Part shown: positions 7,381 through 13,566 of the stretch, piece by piece
Numbering within the stretch: the first letter of the stretch is position 1
Layout of the letters: every line of letters starts with the position of its first letter
Origin: Candidatus Bathyarchaeota archaeon
GTDB taxonomy: Archaea > Thermoproteota > Bathyarchaeia > Bathyarchaeales > DTEX01
NCBI GenBank assembly: GCA_003601695.1
Contig: PIYH01000027.1
Location: forward strand, 1 to 13,566
Direction of reading: 5' to 3'
Length of the DNA stretch: 13,566 nt
The notes under the pieces: generated by a model
Databases searched by the model: none
What the model saw: only the letters and a program-made list of their open reading frames with translations
What the model was told of the DNA's origin: nothing
Made by a program: the position numbers and the translations under genes

Positions 7381-8202
7381 TTATTGCTCAAAAGTATATA
7401 TGACTTGCACCGTTACTGAGATGCTGAGTTTACCTTCGATTATAGGCGTGCTTTTCAAGGCTTCTGCGGATGCAGAGTATGACAGATATGACCGGTATGG
7501 CTGGTATGGCTGGTAAACTCTCTCGCTGACTGAGTATACACCTGTTATTCTAAGTCCCAAAGTCTTAGCTATGAGTGTCGCTTTATTCTCTGCGTCTTTA
7601 AGAGCTGCCGTATATGCTTCCTTCAAGAGCTCTTCCTGTCTTTCCTGTGACAGCTTGAAGGAGACGCCGCGGATCCTATTCGCTCCGTTCTCTACGGCCG
7701 CATCGATAACGTCGCCTATGATATTCATATCCGTGACTTTAACTGAAATCATATTTGTCACTCTGTAACCGATTATTTTTGTGTAGTTCTTAGGCGAGTA
7801 AATCGGTTGGACGCTGTAGGATACAGTTTTCATGTTCTCCTCAGTTATGCCTAAGCTTTTCAAGGCATCTATTACCGCATTCATTAACTCGGCGTTTCTT
7901 TCACTTGCTTCAGATGCTGCTTCCCCTTCTGTTTGTACTCCGAGGATAACCGTCGCCTCGTCAGCTTGAGCGGACGCCGTCCCCGACCCAGATATAAGAA
8001 TTGTATTGCTTGCTTGCTGAGTCTCCATAGATGAAATCCTGCTAACGCCGATGGCATATGGAATGCCCGATGGAAACTGCGCAGATGCAATCTCTGTTCT
8101 TGGAGCATTGCTGATACTCCAGTAGTAGATGGTCACCATAGATGAAGACGCTGCAATGAAGGCTAGAATCAGCAATATTAAGTGACTTCTCTGTAGATCC
8201 AA
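7381..8202 (-). CDS. SIMPL-domain (DUF541) protein, membrane-anchored
   Basis: 273-residue protein with one N-terminal hydrophobic segment (about residues 7-29) acting as signal anchor or signal peptide, so the rest is probably outside the cytoplasm. From about residue 66 (ILISGSGTASAQADEATV) to the end it matches the SIMPL/DUF541 pattern: the GxG-xxxxxPDxA-like start, a central KTVSYSVQP-IYS segment, and YTAALKDAENKATLIAKTLGL before the final strands. Family members are periplasmic or surface proteins of poorly known role, linked to oxidative or membrane stress in bacteria. A Tyr/Pro-rich loop VYQPYQPYRSYLSY is encoded by short tandem repeats. The start is TTG, chosen because GGTGA lies about 7 bases upstream and no ATG gives the complete membrane segment. 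Confidence 0.85.
   Translation of the reverse strand: MDLQRSHLILLILAFIAASSSMVTIYYWSISNAPRTEIASAQFPSGIPYAIGVSRISSMETQQASNTILISGSGTASAQADEATVILGVQTEGEAASEASERNAELMNAVIDALKSLGITEENMKTVSYSVQPIYSPKNYTKIIGYRVTNMISVKVTDMNIIGDVIDAAVENGANRIRGVSFKLSQERQEELLKEAYTAALKDAENKATLIAKTLGLRITGVYSVSERVYQPYQPYRSYLSYSASAEALKSTPIIEGKLSISVTVQVIYTFEQ
7494..7515 (+). repeat. 9-base tandem repeat inside the SIMPL gene
   Basis: GGTATGGCT occurs twice in direct succession and is followed by GGTA. On the coding (minus) strand it encodes the repeated YQP units of the Tyr/Pro loop. The unit keeps the reading frame, so copy number could vary without breaking the gene. Confidence 0.7.
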
Positions 8203-8348
8203 TCTTCTTCACCAAGACAATAATGAATCTTCCCGACTAATAAGTCCAGTTAGTAGAACAACTCGTTCTAAAGTCTAGACAGCTAATTGAATCTTAAAGT
8301 AGGCTTAAGCTTGGGTATTATTGAGTAATAGCGAGGTGGAGAAGCGTC

Positions 8349-8855
8349 ATGAGAGAAGCTGAATGGCTCGAAGCTATAAAGAGGAAGTATCCGGAGCACG
8401 TTGTACTCGTCGTCGCCTGTGACTCTTCAGGTAAGCCTAACGTTATGCCCGCTGGATGGTGCACGATCGCATCAGCGAATCCTCCGATGCTCGCCGTATG
8501 TATTAGTCATAGGAATTATACTCATAAGCTTATTGAAGAGACTGGAGAATTTGTCATAGTATTCCCAAACGAGGAGATGGCGGATCTCATCAAATATACA
8601 GGTTCATGCTCAGGGAGACATGTTGATAAATTCGCTGAATGCGCCATAGAAACGGTAAATTCTAAATATGTCAAGCCTCCCTTAATCAAAGATGCTGTTG
8701 CATGTTTCGAGTGCAAGGTTAGGGGAAAGATGACGGCTGGAGATCATACAATATTCGTGGGAGAGGTCTTAGCATCGTATGTTTCGGAAAAGTATAGGTA
8801 TAGGCTCTACAATTTCGGCGATGGAATATTCAGAACTGTTCCGTATGAAAAATGA
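8349..8855 (+). CDS. Flavin reductase-like FMN-binding protein
   Basis: 168-residue protein of the flavin-reductase-like split-barrel family, probably binding FMN and either reducing flavin or carrying electrons as a flavoredoxin-type protein. The pattern is clear: an opening strand HVVLVVACDSSGKPN, then MPAGWCTIASANPPMLAVC, then the ISHRNYTHKLIEETGEFVIVFP segment (about residues 57-77), and a final FVGEVLASYV strand. GTGGAG/GAGGTGG precedes the ATG by about 7 bases. It stands alone, divergent from the SIMPL gene, and converges on the MetE-like pair. The partner enzyme or substrate is not evident. Confidence 0.87.
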   Translation: MREAEWLEAIKRKYPEHVVLVVACDSSGKPNVMPAGWCTIASANPPMLAVCISHRNYTHKLIEETGEFVIVFPNEEMADLIKYTGSCSGRHVDKFAECAIETVNSKYVKPPLIKDAVACFECKVRGKMTAGDHTIFVGEVLASYVSEKYRYRLYNFGDGIFRTVPYEK

Positions 8856-8860
8856 AGTAT

Positions 8861-8872
8861 TCGGTTTTTTCT
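8861..8872 (+). terminator. T6 terminator after the flavin reductase gene
   Basis: A run of six T residues (8865-8870) begins 10 bases after the stop codon and ends within the 30-base gap between the two convergent genes, as expected for an archaeal T-run terminator. Confidence 0.5.
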
Positions 8873-8885
8873 AGTTAAAGCCAGC

Positions 8886-9863
8886 TTAACCTTCCAGCTC
8901 CTCCCTTATCTCTCTAGCAGCTTGACACATATTTCTTAACTTTTTGAACGCTACTTCGGATGAGAGCAGTTTTAATCCACAGTCAGGATCAACGTAAACT
9001 CTCTCAGGCTTAACTATGCTGAAGGCTTTCCTTATATTATCTTTTATCTCTTCTACGCTTTCTATTCTTCTTGTGTGGACATCAACGCAGCCGAAGCCGA
9101 GATCCTTTGTGAACTCATAATCCTTAAAGATTCCTATATCCTTAAAGTTTCTATTCGCAAATTCGAGGTCTATCTGATCAACGTTGAATTCTAGGATCTC
9201 AGGATAGATCTTTGAGTAGTCTCCGTAGCATATATGAATTCCTATATAAGCATTCACTTCCCTAGTCACGATCTCTATCGAGTTCTTAGCAACTTCGATC
9301 TCTTCGGGATGAGTCGGAATTGCGGGATCATCAATCTGAATATAGCTTGCCCCAGCCTCAGCAAGTCTTCTTAATTCTTGATTGATCACCTCTGCCAGCG
9401 CATATACTGCCTCTTCACGTGTTCTATAATATTCATTAAAGCTCCAGTCGACAAGCGTATATGGCCCAGTTATCGGAATCTTTATCTCATGATCAGTTAT
9501 CCTCCTAAGAAATTTGTAGTCTGAAACTGCGAGCTCATCTCTGTAGCGGAGCTCATCAATTATGGCTGGTTTAGGATAGTAATTGTTGCCCCAAACCCTC
9601 ACCTCGCCATATATCGTGAATCCTTCTATACGCCTCGCAAAGTATGATGTCATCTCGTCTCGTCTCATCTCGCCGTCCCAGAGTATGTCTACTCCAGCTA
9701 GCTCTTGTTCCTTAACTACAGCCTTAACGGCGTCATCATACGCTCGTCTCATAATTTTATTAGAGATCTCACCCTTCTCATATTCTCTTATCAATCTTCG
9801 AAGCCAGTTTGGTTTGGGGTAGCTACCTACAACCGTTGTTGGAAGCAACTTTCTATTATTCAT
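8886..9863 (-). CDS. Core MetE-like methionine synthase, zinc site intact
   Basis: 325-residue protein equivalent to the C-terminal catalytic barrel of cobalamin-independent methionine synthase. It would transfer a methyl group to homocysteine bound at a zinc ion. All zinc ligands can be placed: His210 and Cys212 (GIHICYGD), Glu234 (IDLEFA) and Cys295 (DPDCGLK). The homocysteine-contact motif IQIDDPA is at 176-182. The N-terminal half of full-length MetE is absent, as in archaeal core enzymes, where the methyl donor is usually not polyglutamylated methyl-tetrahydrofolate but a corrinoid or another carrier. The ATG overlaps the upstream gene's stop (ATGA) and has AGGTGAT just before it. Exact donor is unknown. 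Confidence 0.88.
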   Translation of the reverse strand: MNNRKLLPTTVVGSYPKPNWLRRLIREYEKGEISNKIMRRAYDDAVKAVVKEQELAGVDILWDGEMRRDEMTSYFARRIEGFTIYGEVRVWGNNYYPKPAIIDELRYRDELAVSDYKFLRRITDHEIKIPITGPYTLVDWSFNEYYRTREEAVYALAEVINQELRRLAEAGASYIQIDDPAIPTHPEEIEVAKNSIEIVTREVNAYIGIHICYGDYSKIYPEILEFNVDQIDLEFANRNFKDIGIFKDYEFTKDLGFGCVDVHTRRIESVEEIKDNIRKAFSIVKPERVYVDPDCGLKLLSSEVAFKKLRNMCQAAREIREELEG

Positions 9864-10819
9864 TGTATATCACCTACCGAGTTGCATAGAACTTTAAGCT
9901 TCTCCGATGCTTTAATGTAAGGAAGAAATTCAAGCCCCGTATTTGGGGAGACATACAATGTTTCTCCATTAACGGCGTCATGTATGGCTCTAATCTTTTG
10001 TTTAACCTGCTCTTTATCTTCCATCTTCGTTGTTCTTCCATCAACAACTCCGGCTTGAACTTCTTTATCCATATCATATTCTCTCAGTAGTTCAAAATTT
10101 TTCTCGTATCCCTCTACGAAGTCTAAGCCTATAACATCGACGTTGAAGTCAAGTACTTCAGGAAATATTCTTTCAGCATCCCTGAAATAGGTGACTAGGA
10201 AGAATTTTGCATCTACACCCCGTCTGATTACTTCTATAGCATCCTTCATAACGTTCATGTCCTCCTTTTCAGCATAGAGCAGTGAGGGCTCATCGATCTG
10301 AATATATTTAGCTCCGTTTCTAACTAGTTCTTTCGCCTCCTGATTCATTATATGCGCGATGTCCATTACAAGTTCGGATTTGTCATGATAAAACTCGTCT
10401 TCAGAGAGTGATGCGAGAGTGAAGCATGAAAGCACAGTCTTCATTTCATGTTCTATGCTATATGCAACTCTGAATTCGTCAACTACTATGCTTCTCCTCC
10501 TCTCAAGCTTAGCTTTAATCTTCGGTATCCTGTAATAGAGGTTGTTGTCGAAGTATCTTATTAACCCATTCATTTCAAAGCCGTCTATCTTAGTTGCCAA
10601 GTGGCAGAGGAGATCGTGCCAGAGGAGCTGACCATCAGTGAAGAGCTTTATACCAGCATCTCTCTGTTCACGTATAACTTCACCCACAGCCTTAGCGTAG
10701 GTAGCTTCATCCATTGCTCTGCCGCCCTCCTTTTGTAATCCCTCAACCTTTCTCAGATATTCTCTAAACCATGGGGGTCGGGGGTAGCTGCCTAAAACCG
10801 TCGGGATTATTCTGCTCAT
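9860..10819 (-). CDS. MetE-like paralogue with a degenerate zinc site
   Basis: 319-residue homologue of its downstream neighbour, aligning nearly end to end: LGSYPRPPW near the N-terminus, TDGQ where the partner has WDGE, and IQIDEPSLL at 173-181. The zinc positions differ: VTYF (209-212) replaces HIC, IGLDF gives Asp233 in place of the Glu, and SPNTGLEF (291-298) replaces the PDCGLK cysteine by Thr. GVVDGR and the TYF motif recall the non-catalytic N-terminal barrel of full MetE. It is translated first, then overlaps the catalytic gene by four bases, so the two products are probably made in equal amounts and may form a heterodimer. It may bind the methyl donor or a carrier protein. Reading frame is intact, so this is not a pseudogene. 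Confidence 0.82.
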   Translation of the reverse strand: MSRIIPTVLGSYPRPPWFREYLRKVEGLQKEGGRAMDEATYAKAVGEVIREQRDAGIKLFTDGQLLWHDLLCHLATKIDGFEMNGLIRYFDNNLYYRIPKIKAKLERRRSIVVDEFRVAYSIEHEMKTVLSCFTLASLSEDEFYHDKSELVMDIAHIMNQEAKELVRNGAKYIQIDEPSLLYAEKEDMNVMKDAIEVIRRGVDAKFFLVTYFRDAERIFPEVLDFNVDVIGLDFVEGYEKNFELLREYDMDKEVQAGVVDGRTTKMEDKEQVKQKIRAIHDAVNGETLYVSPNTGLEFLPYIKASEKLKVLCNSVGDIQ

Positions 10820-10850
10820 AATTTATGTATTCCTCCAAAGGATTATGTGA

Positions 10851-11066
10851 GACCTTCCCCCTCAGCTAAAGGCTAGTCTATCTTCACTGTATAAATTATT
10901 TAAGCATTTAGATGCATGGGCAATCCTATTTGATAACAGATGTAAAAGCAAGGTTAACAATCTAGGCTTTGGAGATGAGTTGCATATGGCTGGAAAGCCT
11001 TGGTGGCGTAGGCCTTTAACGATAGCTAACCTAATAATGGGCACCGATGAAGATTTTGAAGATTAA
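10851..11066 (+). pseudogene. Unrecognised coding-like fragment lacking a start
   Basis: An open plus-strand frame of about 71 codons ends at TAA 11064-11066. Its translation looks like real protein: hydrophobic and basic segments such as LFKHLDAWAILFDN, then GDELHMAGKPWWRRPLTI, and an acidic tail TDEDFED. No ATG, GTG or TTG lies in its first two thirds. The only upstream in-frame ATG (10845) is followed immediately by TGA, so the 5' end appears lost or broken. I do not recognise the family. The minus-strand frame over the same bases is less protein-like. It could be a remnant C-terminus of a longer gene, or a short protein using a rare CTG start at 10887. Confidence 0.35.
10888..10903 (-). 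promoter_or_regulatory. Possible TATA-like box for the MetE-like pair
   Basis: TTAAATAATTTATAC on the minus strand is the best AT-rich candidate upstream. It would give a leader of about 50 bases containing GGAGG at some 12 bases from the ATG at 10819. It overlaps the plus-strand coding-like frame described next, which argues that at most one of the two is functional. Confidence 0.3.
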
Positions 11067-11154
11067 TACGAAAACACCTTTTTATCGGACATGTCTTCCA
11101 GAAGAAGACGTTATTACTCATTTAAATCCTTCGTGGCGTTTAATCATGTATTAG
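11047..11154 (+). pseudogene. Unrecognised 35-codon N-terminal-like fragment
   Basis: This frame starts at an ATG overlapping the 3' end of the preceding fragment, an arrangement typical of adjacent cotranscribed genes. It reads MKILKINTKTPFYRTCLPEE and on to HLNPSW before a TAG. Directly after the stop, another frame continues in protein-like fashion (VLVLGLPKRALPSISPFLGT) to about 11212, suggesting that a frameshift near 11143 split a longer N-terminus. It then runs into the 3' end of the opposite-strand glycosidase-like gene. Family not recognised; it may be a relic of a second gene of the same lost operon. Confidence 0.3.
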
Positions 11155-11212
11155 TTTTAGGGCTGCCTAAAAGGGCTCTCCCCAGTATCTCACCGTTTCT
11201 CGGCACTTTAAG

Positions 11213-12190
11213 TTACACCTCAAGAGAATATATTGATAGAGCGGTCTTCCAAATTCTACGAGATCTATCCATAGCGGCATAATAAAGCCAAAGTTCATCG
11301 TTTTTTATAATGGGGCATGGAGTGTCTAATGCAATCTCGCTTTCTACATCTGGAATGATCTTCTCTTTTTCTTTAGGACCGTCTATTAAAATGCTAATTT
11401 TTGTTGGCTTCAAGAAATAGGGTGATGAATCCTCAATTAATCCGATATATTGCTCGTATGGAAAGCCTATAGAATAGGTTGAAGCTGCTGGCAGAAGATA
11501 ATGTGATGATCCTAGCTTAAAGTATCCGGGACAGAATAGTGACTCGTTCCAGCTGCCTTTAGGACCATTAAGATGCTTGAGTGGATTCTTATCAAATCGA
11601 TACGCTTCTACATCCTTCGGTGAATTTATCCTTAGCTTTAGTATTCCTAATGTTCTAAACCAATACCCTGGTCCAAAAAGTGGTTTATTAGAAACATTAC
11701 TATAATAAATTAGGATTTCATTTTCATTGAGCTTAACTGCGGATGGTCCTAAATCTATATCATTACCTTCCCAGGGACATTCAGGTTTAATAAGTTGTTT
11801 TATAAAACGCCAAGGGCCAAAGAGATCACCGGAGTATGCTATAAAGATTCTTCTCCCCCCTCCTGACAGCTTCTTTCCACTAAAGACCATGAAAAAATTG
11901 TTTTTTATTTGGAAAACAACAGGTGTTACAGCTTCTTTAAGCTTGAGATTCTTCAAATCTATGATTGGATTCACATCGTCTCTTCTTCGAAAAATCAGAC
12001 CATCCTGGGATGTTGCTATTCCTATGCTAGCTTGAGACCAATGAGGCGATGCACCAGTATAAAAGAAATAATATCGTCGATCAGCTTCGTCATAGAAGAC
12101 CGTTCCAAAAGTGGTGGCGCCGGAATCCCATCCTTCTCTAGATGCATCTAAGATTATACCCTGATGAACTTTGAGCTTCATCTTAATCAA
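11213..12190 (-). CDS. Glycosidase-like five-bladed beta-propeller protein (GH43/GH130-like)
   Basis: 325-residue soluble protein with no signal peptide. Repeated blade motifs with aromatic strand pairs are visible: RRYYFFYTGASPHW then GIATSQDGLIFRR, NNFFMVFSGKK then IAYSGDLFGPWRF, NEILIYYSNVS, SHYLLPAAS, and DELWLYYAAMD near the C-terminus. Such repeats are typical of the GH43, GH32, GH68 and GH130 beta-propeller glycosidases and phosphorylases. I cannot place the catalytic acids with confidence, so the activity may be hydrolysis, phosphorolysis or only sugar binding. The TTG start at 12190 was chosen because AAGGT lies 6 bases upstream; the ATG at 12181 would shorten it by three residues. 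It is the only intact gene between the MetE pair and 13.2 kb. Confidence 0.75.
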   Translation of the reverse strand: MIKMKLKVHQGIILDASREGWDSGATTFGTVFYDEADRRYYFFYTGASPHWSQASIGIATSQDGLIFRRRDDVNPIIDLKNLKLKEAVTPVVFQIKNNFFMVFSGKKLSGGGRRIFIAYSGDLFGPWRFIKQLIKPECPWEGNDIDLGPSAVKLNENEILIYYSNVSNKPLFGPGYWFRTLGILKLRINSPKDVEAYRFDKNPLKHLNGPKGSWNESLFCPGYFKLGSSHYLLPAASTYSIGFPYEQYIGLIEDSSPYFLKPTKISILIDGPKEKEKIIPDVESEIALDTPCPIIKNDELWLYYAAMDRSRRIWKTALSIYSLEV

Positions 12191-12196
12191 ACTTAA

Positions 12197-12201
12197 ACCT
12201 T
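12197..12201 (-). promoter_or_regulatory. Ribosome binding site favouring the TTG start
   Basis: AAGGT on the minus strand stands 6 bases before TTG 12190 but 15 bases before ATG 12181, which supports the TTG. A TATA-like TTTTTAAAAA lies near 12216-12225. Confidence 0.4.
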
Positions 12202-12244
12202 ACGTCGCCTTCTATTTTTTAAAAATTGACCTACTTTGAGATAT

Positions 12245-12575
12245 AAAGATTTCTAAACTGCTCGATGAGCTTTTTCCAAAAAATTTCATGAATGGTGCAG
12301 TCACATTGTTTATACGAAGAAGTGGACTTAGTTCTCTGTAGTTCTCGTTTTTCGAGTGGATTCTCACCGATCACTTCCTTGTCGAACCAGAGCCCTATAT
12401 CCGAGAACGCGTAGCTCGTTAGCCAGTAGCTTATACCATTTTCACTCACTCCAGCTTTGAATAGATCGCTTTGCATTACAGCCCAGTTTGTCATAAATCA
12501 TCCGTAGCTTATGCCTGTGATGCCGACTTATTCTTCATCGGCTTGTTCCTCAATCTATAAGAAGGCGGCATCCCT
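12245..12575 (-). pseudogene. S9-family prolyl oligopeptidase / acylaminoacyl peptidase pseudogene
   Basis: Only the catalytic core of a serine peptidase remains. The minus strand reads VGITGISYG-stop-FMTNWAV, where GxSYGGFMTNWA is the classical S9 nucleophile elbow. The catalytic Ser codon is at 12507-12509, and the second Gly of the motif is replaced by TGA at 12498-12500. Further stops are TAA at 12528-12530 and TAG at 12555-12557. Downstream, SDLFKAGVSENGISYW and SDIGLWFDKEVIGENPLE fit the family well. One extra base near 12347 then shifts the frame, and the match continues as ENYRELSPLLRINNVTAPF. The propeller domain before it and the Asp/His part after it are missing. A complete enzyme would have about 600 residues, so this is a heavily decayed remnant. 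Confidence 0.85.
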
Positions 12576-12870
12576 CTACATTATTTCGGGTTATATTGAG
12601 TTTCTCGTGTTTGAGAGTATGGTTGTTATGTGCACATACTTCCAGATTTTTCTAGCGGATAAACCGTGAAGATCAGTCGATTACTAAGAGACCCAAACGT
12701 GCAGCTACTACGTATGAAATTCAAAACCTTATTTTCGGGGTAGCCCCCGCACCACTCTCTAACTAGCCCTACACATTACTTCTTTAGAGATCCTAATTCC
12801 TAAAAGAAGGAAGATAAACTTAAAGACGACTTGAAAAATATAAAATAAAGAGCCTTAAATTATGAAGTTT
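12576..12870. other. Non-coding stretch, probably decayed sequence
   Basis: No credible gene is present. The part next to 12576 may be further eroded peptidase sequence, but stops and shifts prevent a clear alignment by eye. A 10-base match to the tRNA 3' end (12745-12754) occurs here and is discussed among the rejected items. Confidence 0.5.
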
Positions 12871-13059
12871 CTAAGAGGGCGGACATATTGAGTTCGGAGA
12901 AGCTCCACGTCTGTAGCTGAAAGTCCAAGCCTCAAGTGAAATTGGACAGACCCCTACAAACGGATCCAGAATCTTCACATTCGAATCAAACATTATCTTC
13001 AGCTTATTTCTATGCGGAGCCTTCTTCAAGGAAAGAGAACCGTAAGGCCTTCTATACCC
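12871..13059 (-). pseudogene. Possible methyltransferase relic
   Basis: An open minus-strand frame of 62 codons contains VKILDPFVGVCPISLEAW. This recalls the AdoMet-binding motif I (LDPFxGxG...) of N6-adenine DNA methyltransferases and TRM11-type tRNA guanine methyltransferases, followed by FSYR and SPN where such enzymes usually have a GYRxxGxDxNP-like loop. The second motif glycine is replaced and the frame stops soon after at 12871-12873. Upstream it is closed by a stop at 13060-13062; possible starts are TTG 13029 or ATG 12993, neither with a good ribosome binding site. It lacks the length and catalytic motif of an active enzyme. Chance resemblance remains possible. Confidence 0.35.
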
Positions 13060-13149
13060 TTAATCTCTATCGCTTTGAGAAAATTATGAGAATTAGTCTC
13101 TTAATTTCCTCCGGAAATAATCAGCAAAATTTTGGATAAGTTAGAGTCC

Positions 13150-13165
13150 GAAAAAAGTTAAATAC
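13150..13165 (+). promoter_or_regulatory. TATA-like box for the SGNH-type gene
   Basis: GTTAAATA (13157-13164) preceded by a purine-rich GAAAAAA element has archaeal BRE/TATA character. A start about 26 bases on, near 13187, would leave a leader of about 27 bases containing GGAAGG. Confidence 0.5.
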
Positions 13166-13213
13166 CTAGACATTTATTACGCGTCTGAATTTGAATGTTG
13201 GAAGGCTAATTGT

Positions 13214-13566
13214 ATGATCTATAGGAATGTGGAGCTACACAACGTAGCAGAACTTTTACCGGCTGAAGATGGCAACGACAAGCTAATTTCTAGGATTCCA
13301 AATCGGCTTAGGTTAACCCTTAACCCGAATGCTAAGCTAAGGGCGCTGTATCCCGCTGGATGCGAAATTCGGTTTAATCTGGAAGATGACTCCGCGAGGA
13401 TTGTGCTCTCTTCTGAAGAGCCGTCAATCGTAGAGGTTTTCCAAGGAAACTTCCAGATCTCTTGGCATATCATAGGTACGAGGCCCACAGAGATCAAAGT
13501 AACTCTTCCTCAGAACATTGACTTCCTTGAAAAAGTAACAAAAGAGAAACAGCTTCCATTCGATGC
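13214..13566 (+). CDS. SGNH/GDSL hydrolase family protein, N-terminal part
   Basis: The first 117 residues of a gene that runs off the window. The opening MIYRNVELHNVAEL, then PAGCEIRFNLEDDSARIVLSS and VEVFQGNFQISW, resembles the N-terminal beta-domain found ahead of the catalytic domain in some SGNH/GDSL esterase-like proteins. The catalytic GDS motif would lie beyond the end, so function cannot be confirmed. The ATG at 13214 is supported by GGAAGG about 9 bases upstream and a TATA-like box further up. No signal peptide is visible. The opposite-strand open frame over the same bases is a shadow. Confidence 0.6.
   Translation, partial: MIYRNVELHNVAELLPAEDGNDKLISRIPNRLRLTLNPNAKLRALYPAGCEIRFNLEDDSARIVLSSEEPSIVEVFQGNFQISWHIIGTRPTEIKVTLPQNIDFLEKVTKEKQLPFD

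Noticed and set aside
10845..10850. ATG followed directly by TGA as a possible selenocysteine or recoding site
   Set aside because: A selenocysteine at residue 2 is not credible, and no SECIS-like structure or partner gene is visible; a lost 5' end explains it more simply.
10862..11044. Minus-strand open frame of 60 codons
   Set aside because: It lies over the plus-strand fragment whose translation is more protein-like, and it has a Leu/Ser-rich antisense composition with no ribosome binding site.
12744..12754. CCCCCGCACCA, matching the 3' end of the tRNA-Leu gene (shared 10 bases), as a possible attachment-site copy or second tRNA
   Set aside because: No T-arm or other tRNA arm can be placed at the right distance, and ten GC-rich bases 7.7 kb away are too few to call an att repeat. 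No integrase lies between them.
12936..13139. Plus-strand open frame of 67 codons
   Set aside because: Low-complexity Ser/Asn-rich translation with no motif or ribosome binding site, opposite the methyltransferase-like frame.
13219..13497. Minus-strand open frame of 92 codons
   Set aside because: It is the shadow of the SGNH-type gene, which has a promoter, a ribosome binding site and a recognisable N-terminal pattern on the plus strand.
1..13566. CRISPR array, transposase, toxin-antitoxin or defence cassette
   Set aside because: No regularly spaced repeats, no terminal inverted repeats and no recognisable defence or transposase motif were found on either strand.

Overview
The window looks like a TACK-type archaeon, possibly Bathyarchaeia-like; this is inferred from gene content, and no rRNA is present to settle it. 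Four things point to Archaea. There is a class II tRNA-Leu whose short intron sits in a bulge-helix-bulge motif. There is a UbiA-family membrane prenyltransferase of the kind that builds archaeal ether lipids. Start sites combine TATA-like boxes at the archaeal distance with either Shine-Dalgarno leaders or apparently leaderless starts. A split, core-type MetE pair is also present. No CRISPR array, insertion sequence or phage module is visible.

Layout. Bases 1-376 are AT-rich and hold no gene that I can see. Bases 377-3913 (minus strand) form a tight proB-proA-ATP/NAD kinase operon, which makes glutamate semialdehyde for proline and plausibly NADP for the ProA step. Divergent from it is a UbiA prenyltransferase (4014-4874), followed by the intron-containing tRNA-Leu(CAG) (4922-5028) and the broken remains of an iron-sulfur protein (about 5041-5345). 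An HD-domain hydrolase (minus) and a DHH phosphoesterase (plus) diverge from 6.15 kb. A membrane-anchored SIMPL-domain protein (minus) and a flavin-reductase-like protein (plus) diverge from 8.25 kb. Bases 8886-10819 hold two overlapping MetE-like genes on the minus strand. One has the full zinc site; its partner has lost three of the four zinc ligands and keeps an Asp in place of the Glu.

From about 10.85 to 13.2 kb the sequence becomes a patchwork. A single intact glycosidase-like beta-propeller gene (minus) sits among decayed fragments: two short plus-strand coding-like frames, an S9 prolyl-oligopeptidase pseudogene with stops beside its catalytic serine, and a methyltransferase-like relic. 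The window ends inside an SGNH/GDSL-hydrolase-type gene on the plus strand.

I did not find a clearly new multi-gene system. The observations most worth following are the non-canonical tRNA intron, the asymmetric MetE pair, and the gene graveyards next to the tRNA and around 10.8-13.2 kb.
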